The position numbers and the translations under genes are program-made. 64,000 nt of DNA from Panorpa germanica. Lineage: Eukaryota; Arthropoda; Insecta; Mecoptera; Panorpidae. Below, piece by piece: positions 22,646-32,819 of this stretch. The notes below the pieces were generated by a model. The model saw only the letters and a program-made list of their open reading frames with translations. It made no database searches and had not been told where the DNA came from. Each line of letters starts with the position of its first letter. The stretch's first letter is position 1. The DNA is taken from NCBI GenBank assembly GCA_963678705.1, contig OY783219.1, forward strand, positions 10,788,001 through 10,852,000, read 5' to 3'.

Positions 22646-24657
22646 TTATTGATTTTGTAATTGATTTTGTTGTTTATGGATCCAATTAATGAATCGGGAG
22701 ACATATGTATATACTCCAGGGTAACCTGGTCTAGCGCATCCCTTTCCCCAGGAAACGAGTCCTACTAATTTACCGTTTGCAACAACTGGACCACCAGAGT
22801 CTCCTTGGCAAGCGTCCTTTCCTCCTTCAATAAGACCAGCACAGAACATCCGTTTGGTTATCAATCCATCATATAATTTGTTGCATTTCTTTCTTTCTAT
22901 AACGGATACTGTGACCACTCGAAGACGACTAGCTGTGGGGCCTCCTTCCCAAACTGCTCCCCATCCAGTGATTGTTACGGGTTCGCCTTTGACCAATTGA
23001 GCTCCAGCAGCTGGTAATGCAATTGGGGCGACTCTTGCTGTCCATTGGAGAGGGCTTTTCAATTTAAGTACTGCGATGTCAGAAAGAACTCTACTAAAAC
23101 CATCGAAGTATTCTTGAAAATAGTCTGGATGAAGTGCAATGCAAGATAGGGGAATAACTTGTCCATCTTTATATTTGTTGGTCACACCAGCGTTAATTGA
23201 TAAATCAGTAAGAAACCATCCGCGAACGCAGTGTCCTGCGGACAAGAGTATATGTTCGCTAATGATTGCTGCTCCACAAATATGCTCTCCTCGGCGGCGA
23301 AGAGAGGCGTGATATGGAAATTTCTCGATGGTTGTTTCTTCACCACCTACGATTCGCCCATCTAGCCTTGAACCATAACCTAGAAACATAAATACAATTA
23401 AATAGTACAGTATTTCAAATTAAGGTCCAATCGACTAACTGTTGCAAATATAGCAAATAAAATAGCGACAAGGGAAACTTTAAAATTTTTAGAATTTTAG
23501 GCCAAAAATACAATAATTACCATGGATTAATTATCTTATTCAGCAGATCTTGTACCGTGTGACTAGTTTGTGTATTCGAAACAAAACTGGTTGGTCTGGG
23601 CTACCCCTTTTGACCTGATTAAAGTCATAAAGCAAAATTCGTGCAAGGATCTAAAAGCCTTATGGGAAATCGATTACAAAAAGCGATTTAGATATAAATA
23701 ATCGGGTGAAAAAGTGAATGAAAAATTTTGATAAATAAATTAAAATTGCGCTCTTTTTATTTATAGTGTAATAAAATAACTTTTATGCAAAATAAACCAA
23801 ATCAAGTTTACCTATCATAATAAATACAGTTTTTTTTTATACATGTCAAGTAATATTTTATATTATTAATTAATATTACTTTGGGAATAATGACATTATA
23901 TGTTAAGTTAACTTACCAAAGGGGTAAGCCGCGAGAGAGAGGGGTAGAGCAAACCGGATGTTTGTGAATATAACATTTGTTGTGCGTCCCTAAAGTAAAA
24001 ACAAAAGTCTTCTCAATTACTCTATTCAAGTTTGGTATGAGGACTATTTTTAGGACTATGTCCTGTACCCAGGATCGCTTTTAGAGTCGGTGAATTAGTA
24101 GGTACAACCCCCTATTTACCCCCAAGTCTTCCCTATATTCTGTGAAATTTACACAAAAATTTTTTTCAAGGGGGGAAAAGGTATCTACTTATTACAAAAA
24201 CTACGTGAAAAAGAAAAAAACGTTATTCTTTCAAAAAGAGTATTCCTCTTCATCGCGTGAGAGGTAAATAAGTCCTTTCTTTTTGTTCCTTTTTAAAGAA
24301 AAAGTATTTTCTTCTAAAACCTTAAAATTTATTCTATAAAAGGATTTCCTTATTTTTAAACAATGCAGAGGCTATTTTATTAATTGATTTAGTCTATTTT
24401 TATAAAAACAAATCTTTTAAAAAATTAGTAAAACAGGAATTCCTAAAAATAAAAAATAAAAAACAGGTTAATTCTTCCAAAAATATACATAAAACTTATT
24501 TATATAAATGGCAGTAAAAAATCCAGCTCTGGATGGAAAAACGTAGGAGTGGAGATCACTGGTAGATATTTATTAATTCTTTGAATATTTAAACGAATCT
24601 GTACTTACAAAAAACGCAAGCAATTGCACAGAACAGTAGCACTAGCTTGAACATCAT
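22646..24657 (-). CDS. Try-7, trypsin-like protease (2 or 3 exons; mini-exon probably skipped)
   Basis: S1 trypsin. Exon 1 is 24609..24657 with two adjacent ATGs (24657 and 24654). The best model joins it directly to 22646..23379 through the strong acceptor TTTATGTTTCTAG, giving 259 residues from the second ATG, with CYGSRLDGR before IVGG. Using the 73-nt mini-exon (23917..23989) with that acceptor breaks the frame. A mini-exon form would need the weaker acceptor at 23367 and would start exon 3 at 23366. The last base of exon 1 is T instead of the G found in all the other genes, so residue 16 becomes Cys. The triad is present: SAGHC, LSDIAVLKL and GDSGG. Asp189 is present. It keeps PLSC near residue 90 but has lost the partner cysteine after His57, so the catalytic domain has seven cysteines. 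Confidence 0.75.
23917..23989 (-). other. 73-nt mini-exon of Try-7 (possibly unused)
   Basis: Same length and splice signals as in Try-5 and Try-6 (CTTTAG acceptor, GTAAGT donor), open frame with both cysteines (NKCYIHKHPVC). It is in frame with the protease exon only through an alternative acceptor. Confidence 0.55.
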
Positions 24658-24686
24658 AAACCAATTGAGCAAAAGATTTAATTTTC

Positions 24687-24694
24687 TCTCTATA
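24687..24694 (-). promoter_or_regulatory. TATA-like box of Try-7
   Basis: Minus strand TATAGAGA in the conserved ACTCGTACATATAGAGAG context; it departs further from TATAAA than Try-5. Confidence 0.45.
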
Positions 24695-25238
24695 TGTACG
24701 AGTGATTAATGTTGAAAGATTAATTTAATTTATTTGAAAGTGTTATTAATTTGTTTAATATTTTCAAATATGGCGTGATTCATTTTGTAATAATTGAAAA
24801 GGAAACATTTTCATTACTTAATATTTAAAATATTAAATAATAAATGTTGTTTTACTGTAACGATGGGAAGAACAAAAGAATAAGAAAGTTTATTTCGGCC
24901 ACTGAACATGTATGTACTTCAGAAATTTAACTTAATAACAACCAAACCCTAATAAATAAGAAAATATAACTCTGGGTTTAAGATGCTCTTGCCCACTGCG
25001 TCATCCTGGCGTTATTCATTTATCAATTTCATTTATAAATTAATACCAAATTAATAATTATTTTTATTACGAAAAAAAAAAAAATTTATATAAATCTTTT
25101 TTTTCGTTGTGAGTGATGAACTTTGAGGCCCGCTGTATTTATGAGGTTTATGGCGCCCGTAATTCGATTACTGCGTGCTGGACTTTATGATTATAAATTG
25201 AAAAAAATAAAGAAATTGTTTATTAAAATTGATTATTA

Positions 25239-25244
25239 TTTATT
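25239..25244 (-). terminator. poly(A) signal of Try-8
   Basis: Minus strand AATAAA 71 nt after the stop codon. Confidence 0.5.
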
Positions 25245-25314
25245 AAAATATAGTATAAATTATAATACGAGTATGTATCGTTTTCTAAATATAAAAGCGG
25301 TATAGTACAGCGAG

Positions 25315-26561
25315 TTATTGTTGAGCGATCCAATCATTGAATTGGGAGACTTGCGTGTATACACCAGGGAATCCTGGCTCAGCGCATCCCCATCCCCAAG
25401 AAACGAGACCAACTAGTTCACCGTTAGCTACAACTGGGCCACCAGAGTCTCCTTGGCAGGCGTCTTTGCCTCCTTCAATAAGACCAGCACAGAACATCTC
25501 TGTAGTTATCAGGCCATCCATTAATGCATTGCATTGATTTCTCTCTATTACGGGAACTGTAACCTTTTGAAGTATATTAGGTGCTGGACCATCTTCCCAG
25601 AGTGCTCCCCATCCAGTAATTGTGACTGGTTCGCCATGGGCCAGTTGAGCTCCAGCAGCTGGAAGAGCAATTGGTTGAACTCCAGCTGACCATTGAAGAG
25701 GACTTGCCAGTTTTAATACAGCGATGTCGAAATGAAGAGTGTCGTCATCGTATAGTGGGTGGAGACTAAATCTGGAAAGAGGAATGACTTGTCCATCTGA
25801 TTGTCTGTTGGTGTGACCAGCGTTGATTGATAAAACGCTAACACTGCCTGATAGTCCGTAGACGCAGTGCCCAGCGGTCAAGACTGTATCCTGGCTAATG
25901 ATGGCTGCTCCACAACGATGGCTTCCCCAGAAACGAAGAGAGGCTTGCCATGGAAAGTTCTCAATGGTTGTATCGTCCCCACCAACAATGCGCCCATCTA
26001 GTCTTGGAGCAAATCTTGGTATGGCTGACCCTAAAATATAAAGACAATTGATTATTATCGGATCATAATGAAATTTCTAGGATGTGTTATTTAATTGTGT
26101 TAAAGAGATGCATCACTTCAAAAGACTAAAATTCTACTAGGATAATATAGAAAGATTAAAAGATTAATTATATTTTTTGCCAAAGTTAGACATTTTTAGA
26201 TTAAATACAACCAAGTATAGGTTAAGTAAACTGTTACATGTATTTAAAGTAATATTCATGTTTTGTGTTTGGCTTATTACTAAACCAATAAATTTTTCTT
26301 TAAATTAAGTATTTCTTTCTAAGAAATCTATGTTAAGGTAAATATGCTAAGTAATATATTATAAATAAATTTATATTAGTAATAGGTAGAAAACGAACCT
26401 TGGAATTAGCTAGTATTAAGCCAGTAAGAGCAAACATTGCACTGCAATACAATTTTCTAACTTGGAATTTTAGGAATGTAATCGTTTGATGTAATTAAAA
26501 GTTAGGCTAACTTACCGAAGGCGCAGACCACGAGGGAAGCTAGTAGAACAAATCGGAACAT
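25315..26561 (-). CDS. Try-8, secreted trypsin-like serine protease (2 exons)
   Basis: S1 trypsin of 253 residues. Exon 1 is 26516..26561 (MFRFVLLASLVVCAF) and exon 2 is 25315..26030. The 485-nt intron is in phase 1. The propeptide SAIPRFAPRLDGR ends at Arg29 before IVGG. The triad is present: TAGHC, LHFDIAVLKL and GDSGG. Asp189 is present (KDACQGDSGG), and SWGWGCAEPG follows. It is a close paralog of Try-10 and Try-11: same propeptide, same acceptor TTTTAG and the same TATAAATA promoter. It also links to the Try-5/6/7 group, because its first exon aligns with their mini-exons. A composite transposon begins 15 bp upstream of its TATA box and separates it from its ancestral upstream sequence, so its expression may differ from that of Try-10 and Try-11. 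Confidence 0.92.
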
Positions 26562-26596
26562 TATGCTTTCTGTATTGAACTCTGACAACTCTTTAC

Positions 26597-26604
26597 TATT
26601 TATA
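26597..26604 (-). promoter_or_regulatory. TATA box of Try-8
   Basis: Minus strand TATAAATA 36 nt before the ATG; conserved at Try-10 and Try-11. Confidence 0.75.
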
Positions 26605-27042
26605 CCATTTATCTTATGTTAAGGAGGTACAGGACCTTAACGTAAATGATGAAAACGTTGTGAAATTTAAAGGGTCGATACAAATAGTTAAAATACATGC
26701 TGTCTCAAAATTTTAGAGACCTAGGGTTCATAATTTTCTTTTTATACATGATTAAAAATAGTCATTTTCCAAACAAATCATAATTTTTAGCTCAATTTCA
26801 CCACATAATATAACTTTTAACTATAAAAAATGGTGACACGGCTTTCAAAAACTAGGTGTATATAAAAGAATCTTTTCTGTAACTATTGCAAAAAGAAAAT
26901 TATCAAAAGGATACCTATATACGAAAATATTAAAATAAAACCTTTAAAAAATAGTAAATGTAGGTTATAAGCCGGCAACGTTGCAAATGCCAATTTGAGA
27001 GGGAAATTCAAAATCGGAATAAATGTTATATAAAATACTAGC

Positions 27043-27400
27043 TGTCCCGGCCACGCGTTGCTGTGACTAACGTTTTTGTCATATTACATTACATAGCGCC
27101 ATCTATTGAATATTTACTCAATCTAGTCAACAGATTTCGATTTACTCAACAGATTATTTACTCAATCTAGTCAACAGATGTCGCCATCATCGTCGCCCGA
27201 TGTCATATGTCATATACAGATAATTAATAGACAAATAATTAGCAATAAGATAAATAAATTGAGATGTAAGCTATCCTATCTTTCAAGTTGGGTCAAACTG
27301 CACACGGTGTACAAATTTCATTAAAATCGGTTAAGTAGTTTAGGAGTCCATAGCGGACAACACAGTGACACGTAATTTATATATATTAAGATAATCTACA
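27043..27400 (+). repeat. RTE-like dispersed repeat A
   Basis: It begins CTAGCTGTCCCGGCCACGCG and ends with TTTCATTAAAATCGGTTAAG and an AT-rich tail. This kind of sequence is widespread in insect genomes as non-LTR-related repeats. It is nested in the TTAA element. Confidence 0.5.
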
Positions 27401-27555
27401 TAAAAACAAAAAAGTGTTATTATTGTGTAACTAAATACTATCCTAAAACAAATAAAGTACCTACTATATAGAAAACAACTACAAAATGAAACTGTGTTTA
27501 AAAAGTAATATTACGATGATAATTATATCGCATAAACAAATTAGCGCTGCATTCA

Positions 27556-27690
27556 ACCGTTCAGTAGGGAGCCGACCGCGCGAGTGACCCGCGCGGCATG
27601 GTATCTCGTTGAGCTACACCCCCCTCCCGGCTTGCCCGCAAGCACCGCCTTTCTCCCGCCGCGCCGGCCAGCGCAGAGAGCGAGTTGGTT
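27556..27690. other. GC-rich island
   Basis: About 130 bp of strongly GC-rich sequence (for example GCGCGGCATGG and CCCGCCGCGCCGGCC) in otherwise AT-rich DNA. It lies in front of repeat B inside the TTAA element. It may be the head of a mobile element; I do not recognise it. Confidence 0.5.
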
Positions 27691-27906
27691 TTGTTTGGCA
27701 GTTATTTATCATTGTAATCTTTAAAGTTTTTTGTTGAAATACCATAAAAACGGTTTTTGTGAGTTAATCTTAAAAGATAGACATATACTATCGCGGACTG
27801 TTTTTTAGATCATTAAAAGAGCTATTATTCTTTAATACATATTTTTTGTGTATCTTGAACCGTTTTCACGGCGCACGCAACGGAAGGCTTCAAAGATGAA
27901 ATAATT

Positions 27907-28085
27907 TCTCCCGTTTTTTACACATTTACCACTATATCTTTGCTCCTATTGGTCGTAGCGTGATGTTAGCCTATAGCCTTCCTCGATAACTGGACTATCC
28001 AACACAAAAAGAATTATTCAATTCGAACCAGTAGTTTCGGAGATTAGCGCGTTCAAACAAACAAACTCTGTCGCTTTATAATATT
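27907..28085 (+). repeat. repeat B, copy 1
   Basis: 179 bp, nearly identical to 29825-30007 (differences include a 4-nt indel). It ends GCTTTATAATATT, a typical 3' end of insect RTE-like repeats. The LINE poly-A tract (poly-T on this strand) follows directly. Confidence 0.75.
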
Positions 28086-29811
28086 TTTTTTTTATATTTA
28101 TTCACTTATTTGCCTTGACTTTCTTTCGTCATAGCCACCAACAATCTTTTTTAAATACATCTTTTATAATTTATAATTTCGTTCCACTGTATAATATCAA
28201 TTTCTAGAAACCTTATTTACGAATAGACGCTATTTAATAATTATAATTTTATATGTTACTCTAATATGTATGCTCTTATATTATATTATTTTTATAATTT
28301 CGCTATTTTTTTCTTCCTCTTTCTATATTTTCAAATATAGAAAATTTATTTGAATCCGTCATGAATTTATTTCTTTCTTCATTTTTATTTTCACTAAAAT
28401 TTTGTGATACTAATAATTTAGAGTTGGATTGAATTTTTGGTACTTTTATGGACCTCTGAGAATTATTTTCTGTTTGTTCCTCGTCATTATCTTGTTCATT
28501 TTTTCTGTAATTGTTCCTTGTATTATAAGTTCTAGGTGTAGAATTTGTAATATAATTAATGAAACTTTGTTCTTTCTCATTCTGTTTAGTTTCAATTTTA
28601 TTATCATTTATATTATTTTGTTTTTTAATATTTTCCTTTTTACAGTTTCTATCTAAATATGTTCTTTTTCTAATGGGTGCTGGCTTATATGATGGTATAC
28701 TATCTTCACGACTTGTTAAATTTTGAGGAAAGTCCTTTTCATAATTAGATAATATATCAAATCTATTTTTTGTAGTTACAGCATACGAATTTTTGTCTTT
28801 CCAAATTTGAGGTATTTCAATAGCGGCTTCTTGATAACTAAGATTTCTGTTTCCCATTAAAATTTTTATTTCTTGTTGCCTTTTTCTTTCTTTTCAATTT
28901 TTATCAGTCGCATCATGTTCTTCATCACAATTTACACATTTTATAATTTCATTTTTACATAAATTTAGCGTATGTTCATTTGAACCACATTTGCTACATC
29001 TACTCTTTCCTTTACATTGATTGGCCGTATGGTTATATCTTAAACATTTATAACATTGTCTCGTATTTTTAATAAATGGTTCACAGGGTAATTTAGCATT
29101 CCAAATATAAATATATTGAGGTAAATTTTGGCCTTCAAAGAAAATGATAATATTTCTAGAGTCCTCATATTTAATTTCATCTTCAACTTTCACTCTCCTT
29201 TTTAATCTCCTTATGGAGTGGATTTTATACGGGTCACTATAAATGTTTTCTTTTAATTCTTCCTCCGAAAATTCAATATCTACATTTTTGATAATTCCAA
29301 TTCTTGTAATCCAAAACATTGGTATAAACATATCAACTCCTGATGTTTTCTTGTTATTTAATTTCACTAACATATTAGCTGATTTAGGATTTTTACATAC
29401 CGCCATTATTCTATTTTTCCCTATTTTCTTTATTTCTGTAATATCTTTTCCATATTCTGAATTATATAGCATTTTTGCTGTTTTTAATGTACTGATCCCA
29501 TATTTTTCATTTAGAATATCTTCTTTCTGAATCATAATTTTATAAGAAGATAAAGTTAAATTATCTTCATTGTATAAATTTATATTGGGGTCAACTCCCA
29601 CTTTCCCCTCAGAATTCAAATTCATTTTTTAAATTCAGAAAATTTGAATATTAAAATAATAATATTTTAGATAATGCAATTTTACTTTAAATTTAAATTT
29701 ACTTTTTAAATAATTTATATATATGTATATTTAATAATATTAGTTCAATTAAATTATTTTAAGGAAACAAACAAAACACGTCTATCACGTATCGAATGAC
29801 TACTCGATTGT
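28086..29811 (-). mobile_element. gag-only LINE (family B), 13-bp target duplication
   Basis: A minus-strand LINE of about 1.7 kb bounded by GCTTTATAATATT at 28073-28085 and 29812-29824. It has a 5' end near 29811, an ORF1 (gag), and at its 3' end the family B tail also seen at 18.9 and 33.9 kb. The whole reverse transcriptase/RNase H region is missing between ORF1 and the tail. Confidence 0.75.
28303..29625 (-). pseudogene. LINE ORF1 (gag-like, CCHC knuckles) with one stop
   Basis: One reading frame of about 440 codons, interrupted by a single TGA at 28894-28896 that falls just after the third knuckle. The upstream part is 29625..28894 and the downstream part 28857..28303 continues in the same frame. 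The knuckles run CYKCLRYNHTANQC, CSKCGSNEHTLNLC and CVNCDEEH. In LINEs of the I/Jockey group such a protein binds element RNA. The C-terminal part is rich in Asn, Lys and Glu. The stop probably replaced the last knuckle cysteine (inference). Otherwise the frame is remarkably intact for a fossil. Confidence 0.8.
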
Positions 29812-29824
29812 GCTTTATAATATT

Positions 29825-30007
29825 TCTCCCGTTTTTTACACATTTACCACTATATCTTTGCTCCTATTAGTCGTAGCGTGATGTTATATAGCCTATAGCC
29901 TTCCTCGATAACTGGACTATCCAACACAAAAAGAATTATTCAATTCGAACCAGTAGTTTCGGAGATTAGCGCGTTCAAACAAACAAACTCTGTCGCTTTA
30001 TAATATT
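29825..30007 (+). repeat. repeat B, copy 2
   Basis: 183 bp, second copy of 27907-28085. It is followed by AGTATAGATAAG, the usual end of this repeat type. The two copies were probably a tandem pair before the LINE inserted between them. Confidence 0.75.
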
Positions 30008-30362
30008 AGTATAGATAAGAATTTATTGGTCAAAGATCGAAATCACGCATGCGTCAACACACGTAAATTTGCAGCGTTGTAAAATTTATTATTCCTTTTT
30101 CAAAATATTTAATTTGTATTTAGCATAAATTGAATTATTATAAATTTCATATTAATTATAGGTCATTTTTAATTTATTTAACTATTATATGCATAAAAAA
30201 ACATTTTAACAAGCAAGAAGCAGTTTAATAGGGAATTGAAAAATTTAATTTCAAAGTTACAGTCCTAATACTTGCTCGTTCTTCATGTACTTCGTATTTT
30301 GCATTTCGTATTACCCTGAGATAAACTTTTTTGCATTGACGGTACGTCCTGTACCTCCTTAA

Positions 30363-31120
30363 TAATTATTTATTTTGGATAAAGATCTGCAAGAAGCGCT
30401 TTATCATCATTTTCTTGCCATACTCAAATGTGGCGAGTTTGATGAACATCTGCGGGTTTTCCATGATCCTAATCACTAACGCAAAGTGTGATTTAACATT
30501 TATAATTGATTTTATCGTTTTTAATTTTTGATCGGATTGTATAGAAATTATAGTAAATTTATTTCTGAATATTTTAAAGTAATCAAAAGGCTTCACTTTT
30601 ATTGGAAATTTTGGATAATTATCACTGATTGGAATTCCCCATAGCATTCATGCAATGCCGTGGTAACCATGATACACCTAGAGCACCTCCTTGTCATACA
30701 TTTAAATTGGGCCTATCCCCGAAGGCAGATGTAATTAGAAACAACTGCTTTCGCGCGGGAGTATTTTTTGTTTTTTAAAATAGAGGAATACTTATTATTT
30801 TTGAATTGGTTTGCAATACTCTTCCAACAATTCGGCACTGCATTTAGTGTATAACGCGCTAGACCTTTTGTAATTAATTTTTTTTTAGGAACAGCTATTA
30901 CAATTATTTTAAGAAAAACTTAAACAAGAATTTCTCAATCCTTTCCCTACCTTTTACATAATTTTATTTTTTTAACAGAAATTTCACAGATCGGTTTTCA
31001 CTTTTGCTAACTTACCACAAGCTAAATCTAATGTTAATTTTTTACTTTTCATATAGAAATTGTATTGCAGTAGACTTTTACACTTGCTAGCTTACGACAA
31101 ATTCAAGTGTTACATTTTCC
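30363..31120. other. displaced upstream region of Try-8; otherwise nothing recognised
   Basis: The first 130 bp resemble sequence 100-200 bp upstream of Try-10 and Try-11 (for example TTTGATGAACATCTGCGGG). They were separated from Try-8 by the TTAA element. The rest is AT-rich without features. Confidence 0.6.
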
Positions 31121-31129
31121 ACATAGCAT

Positions 31130-31300
31130 TTAGTTTAATTTTATTTTATTTAACGTTTTCCCATTTGCTATAAGCTACACCACTACCTCATCAAATTATA
31201 ATAATGAGCAAATAGTTAATATAATTCTAATACCAACCAAGCCCAGAAAATATAGCGCTGCTCCGGTGATTGAATACGAAGACACAACTGTCTGGCATTA
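31130..31300 (-). repeat. tRNA-derived SINE copy
   Basis: The minus strand has a decayed B-box (ATTCAATCACC) after GTGTCTTCG, then the shared body and an AACGTTAAATAAAATAAAAT end. It matches the copy at 570-803. Confidence 0.5.
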
Positions 31301-31589
31301 AGCATAAATACATACCACTGTTAATATCATTTTTATAAATTTTAGAACATATTTAAAGAAAAATATATATATATATATATTTAGTATATATATGTAACGC
31401 CTGACAAAATTAAAATGCAACATCAATAACGGTTAATAAAGTATATTTTTGATGTAGTTAAGATGTTGGATTTGAGGATATATGTAGAGAGTATAGTGAC
31501 TTGTAGTATAAGAATAAATTATCTTTTTGTTGAATATCAAGTAATTTAATAAGTATATATATATAGGAAACAGTTAAACTTTAGTTCAG

Positions 31590-32035
31590 AAAAATAGAGG
31601 ATTTGCGGAAAGGAGATAAGGACAAGAGGTGGATGACGGAAGAAATAGTAAAGATAGAGTGTTTGTGCCTGTAATAGACATAAGTGGAGAAGTGAAAACG
31701 AAGAGAGAAGGCAGGAAGGATAGTGAAAAGATAATAGAGGGTTTGTCGAGAGGAAACAAGAAAGGCAAGAGGTGATTGATGAAGATACAGGCAATAAGGA
31801 AGGAGAAGCAGGAAACGGTGTGAATAAAGGAGGAGTAGGGGACATGAAGAGAGAGGATATAGAAAAGAATAAACAGAAAGTTCTATTCGAAGTAGTAATA
31901 GTCTAGAATAGTTTAAGTTTAGTTTTACGTTTGAATTTATATGAAATGCATTAAGAAATATAATAATGTAGATTGTAAAGCCAAAAGCCACATAATTAAT
32001 ATATTAAATAAATAATAAGTATATATATATATTTT
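31590..32035 (+). mobile_element. LINE 3' end (family C)
   Basis: Purine-rich 3' region ending GTAAAGCCAAAAGCCACATA with an A/T-rich tail. It is clearly homologous to 5.4-5.76 kb. Long minus-strand frames here are by-products of its composition. Confidence 0.6.
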
Positions 32036-32819
32036 CATATAGATGTACTATATATATAAGGGATTAGTTGTATTGGTTATTCGGATATATTGACGTACGT
32101 TTAAAGGTACCTCAAAGTACTTTAAAATAAAATCCAAAGTCAAAATACAAAGTCAAAAGACGCCATATATTTATGTTATCTTTCAATCAAGAGTAGACGT
32201 TAAGTTAATTGAATGTAACACATTATAGGAAAATCCAAAATCCAGTGGGTAATTCCAAGATTACTTAATACTTACATCATAAGGTACTATGAACATTGAC
32301 CGAGTACTATAGGAGCGGCTGCATATAAAAGGGCTTAACACAGAATGTCCTCTCTTTCGTAACTTGATGGGCTTATTCATTATTTCATTAATTTGTTGAT
32401 TCGTTAAGAAAGAACAACATTGAATCTAATTTAATCGGTTTTAATTTACCATTTATTTCTAATAAAGATATTAACTATGTCAATGTAAATATTGTTTAAA
32501 ATAATAATAAAATGTTATGTAAATAACTTACAATTATTTTATATAATATTTCAACATGCTTATTACATTTTATAAACGTATATAAAAGATATAATTTTTG
32601 TACATATTTGTGATTATAAATAGTGTGCAATTATGACTTAGTAGTAAATGAAAATTTTAAAGATCAGAGGGGTAAGTTTATTTATTATATTTATTTAAGG
32701 ACATCAATCATTGATCTAATTGATTTGCATATTTACTATGTAAGTACTTAATATGTATGTGTTATGCTATTATATAGATGCTTCCTTTACATTATTATTT
32801 CTTAAGTTAATCATAAAAT

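Larger units (their letters stand above)
26619..30362. mobile_element. TTAA-flanked inverted-repeat element with nested insertions
   Basis: The ends are TTAA followed by GGAGGTACAGGAC (26623-26635) and its exact inverse before TTAA (30346-30362). Partial inverted similarity continues inwards (for example CAACGTTGCAAAT near 26977 against the inverse of 30.08 kb). TTAA duplication is the rule for piggyBac-type transposons; that family assignment is inferred, as no transposase is visible. The flanks of this element together resemble the unbroken upstream regions of Try-10 (40.05-40.2 kb) and Try-11 (44.32-44.47 kb), which act as empty sites. Most of the interior is later insertions: RTE-like pieces and a LINE. 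Confidence 0.75.

Noticed and set aside
26390-26452. Possible extra signal-peptide exon in the Try-8 intron (minus strand MFALTGLILANSK before GTTCG)
   Set aside because: The donor is poor and related sequence without an open frame occurs twice in the Try-10 intron (39.73-39.87 kb), so it is shared intron sequence.
31546-31991. Leu/Ser-rich reading frames of up to 136 residues on the minus strand
   Set aside because: They are the antisense of the purine-rich family C LINE 3' region; similar false frames occur at 5.4, 12.6, 15.2 and 35 kb.
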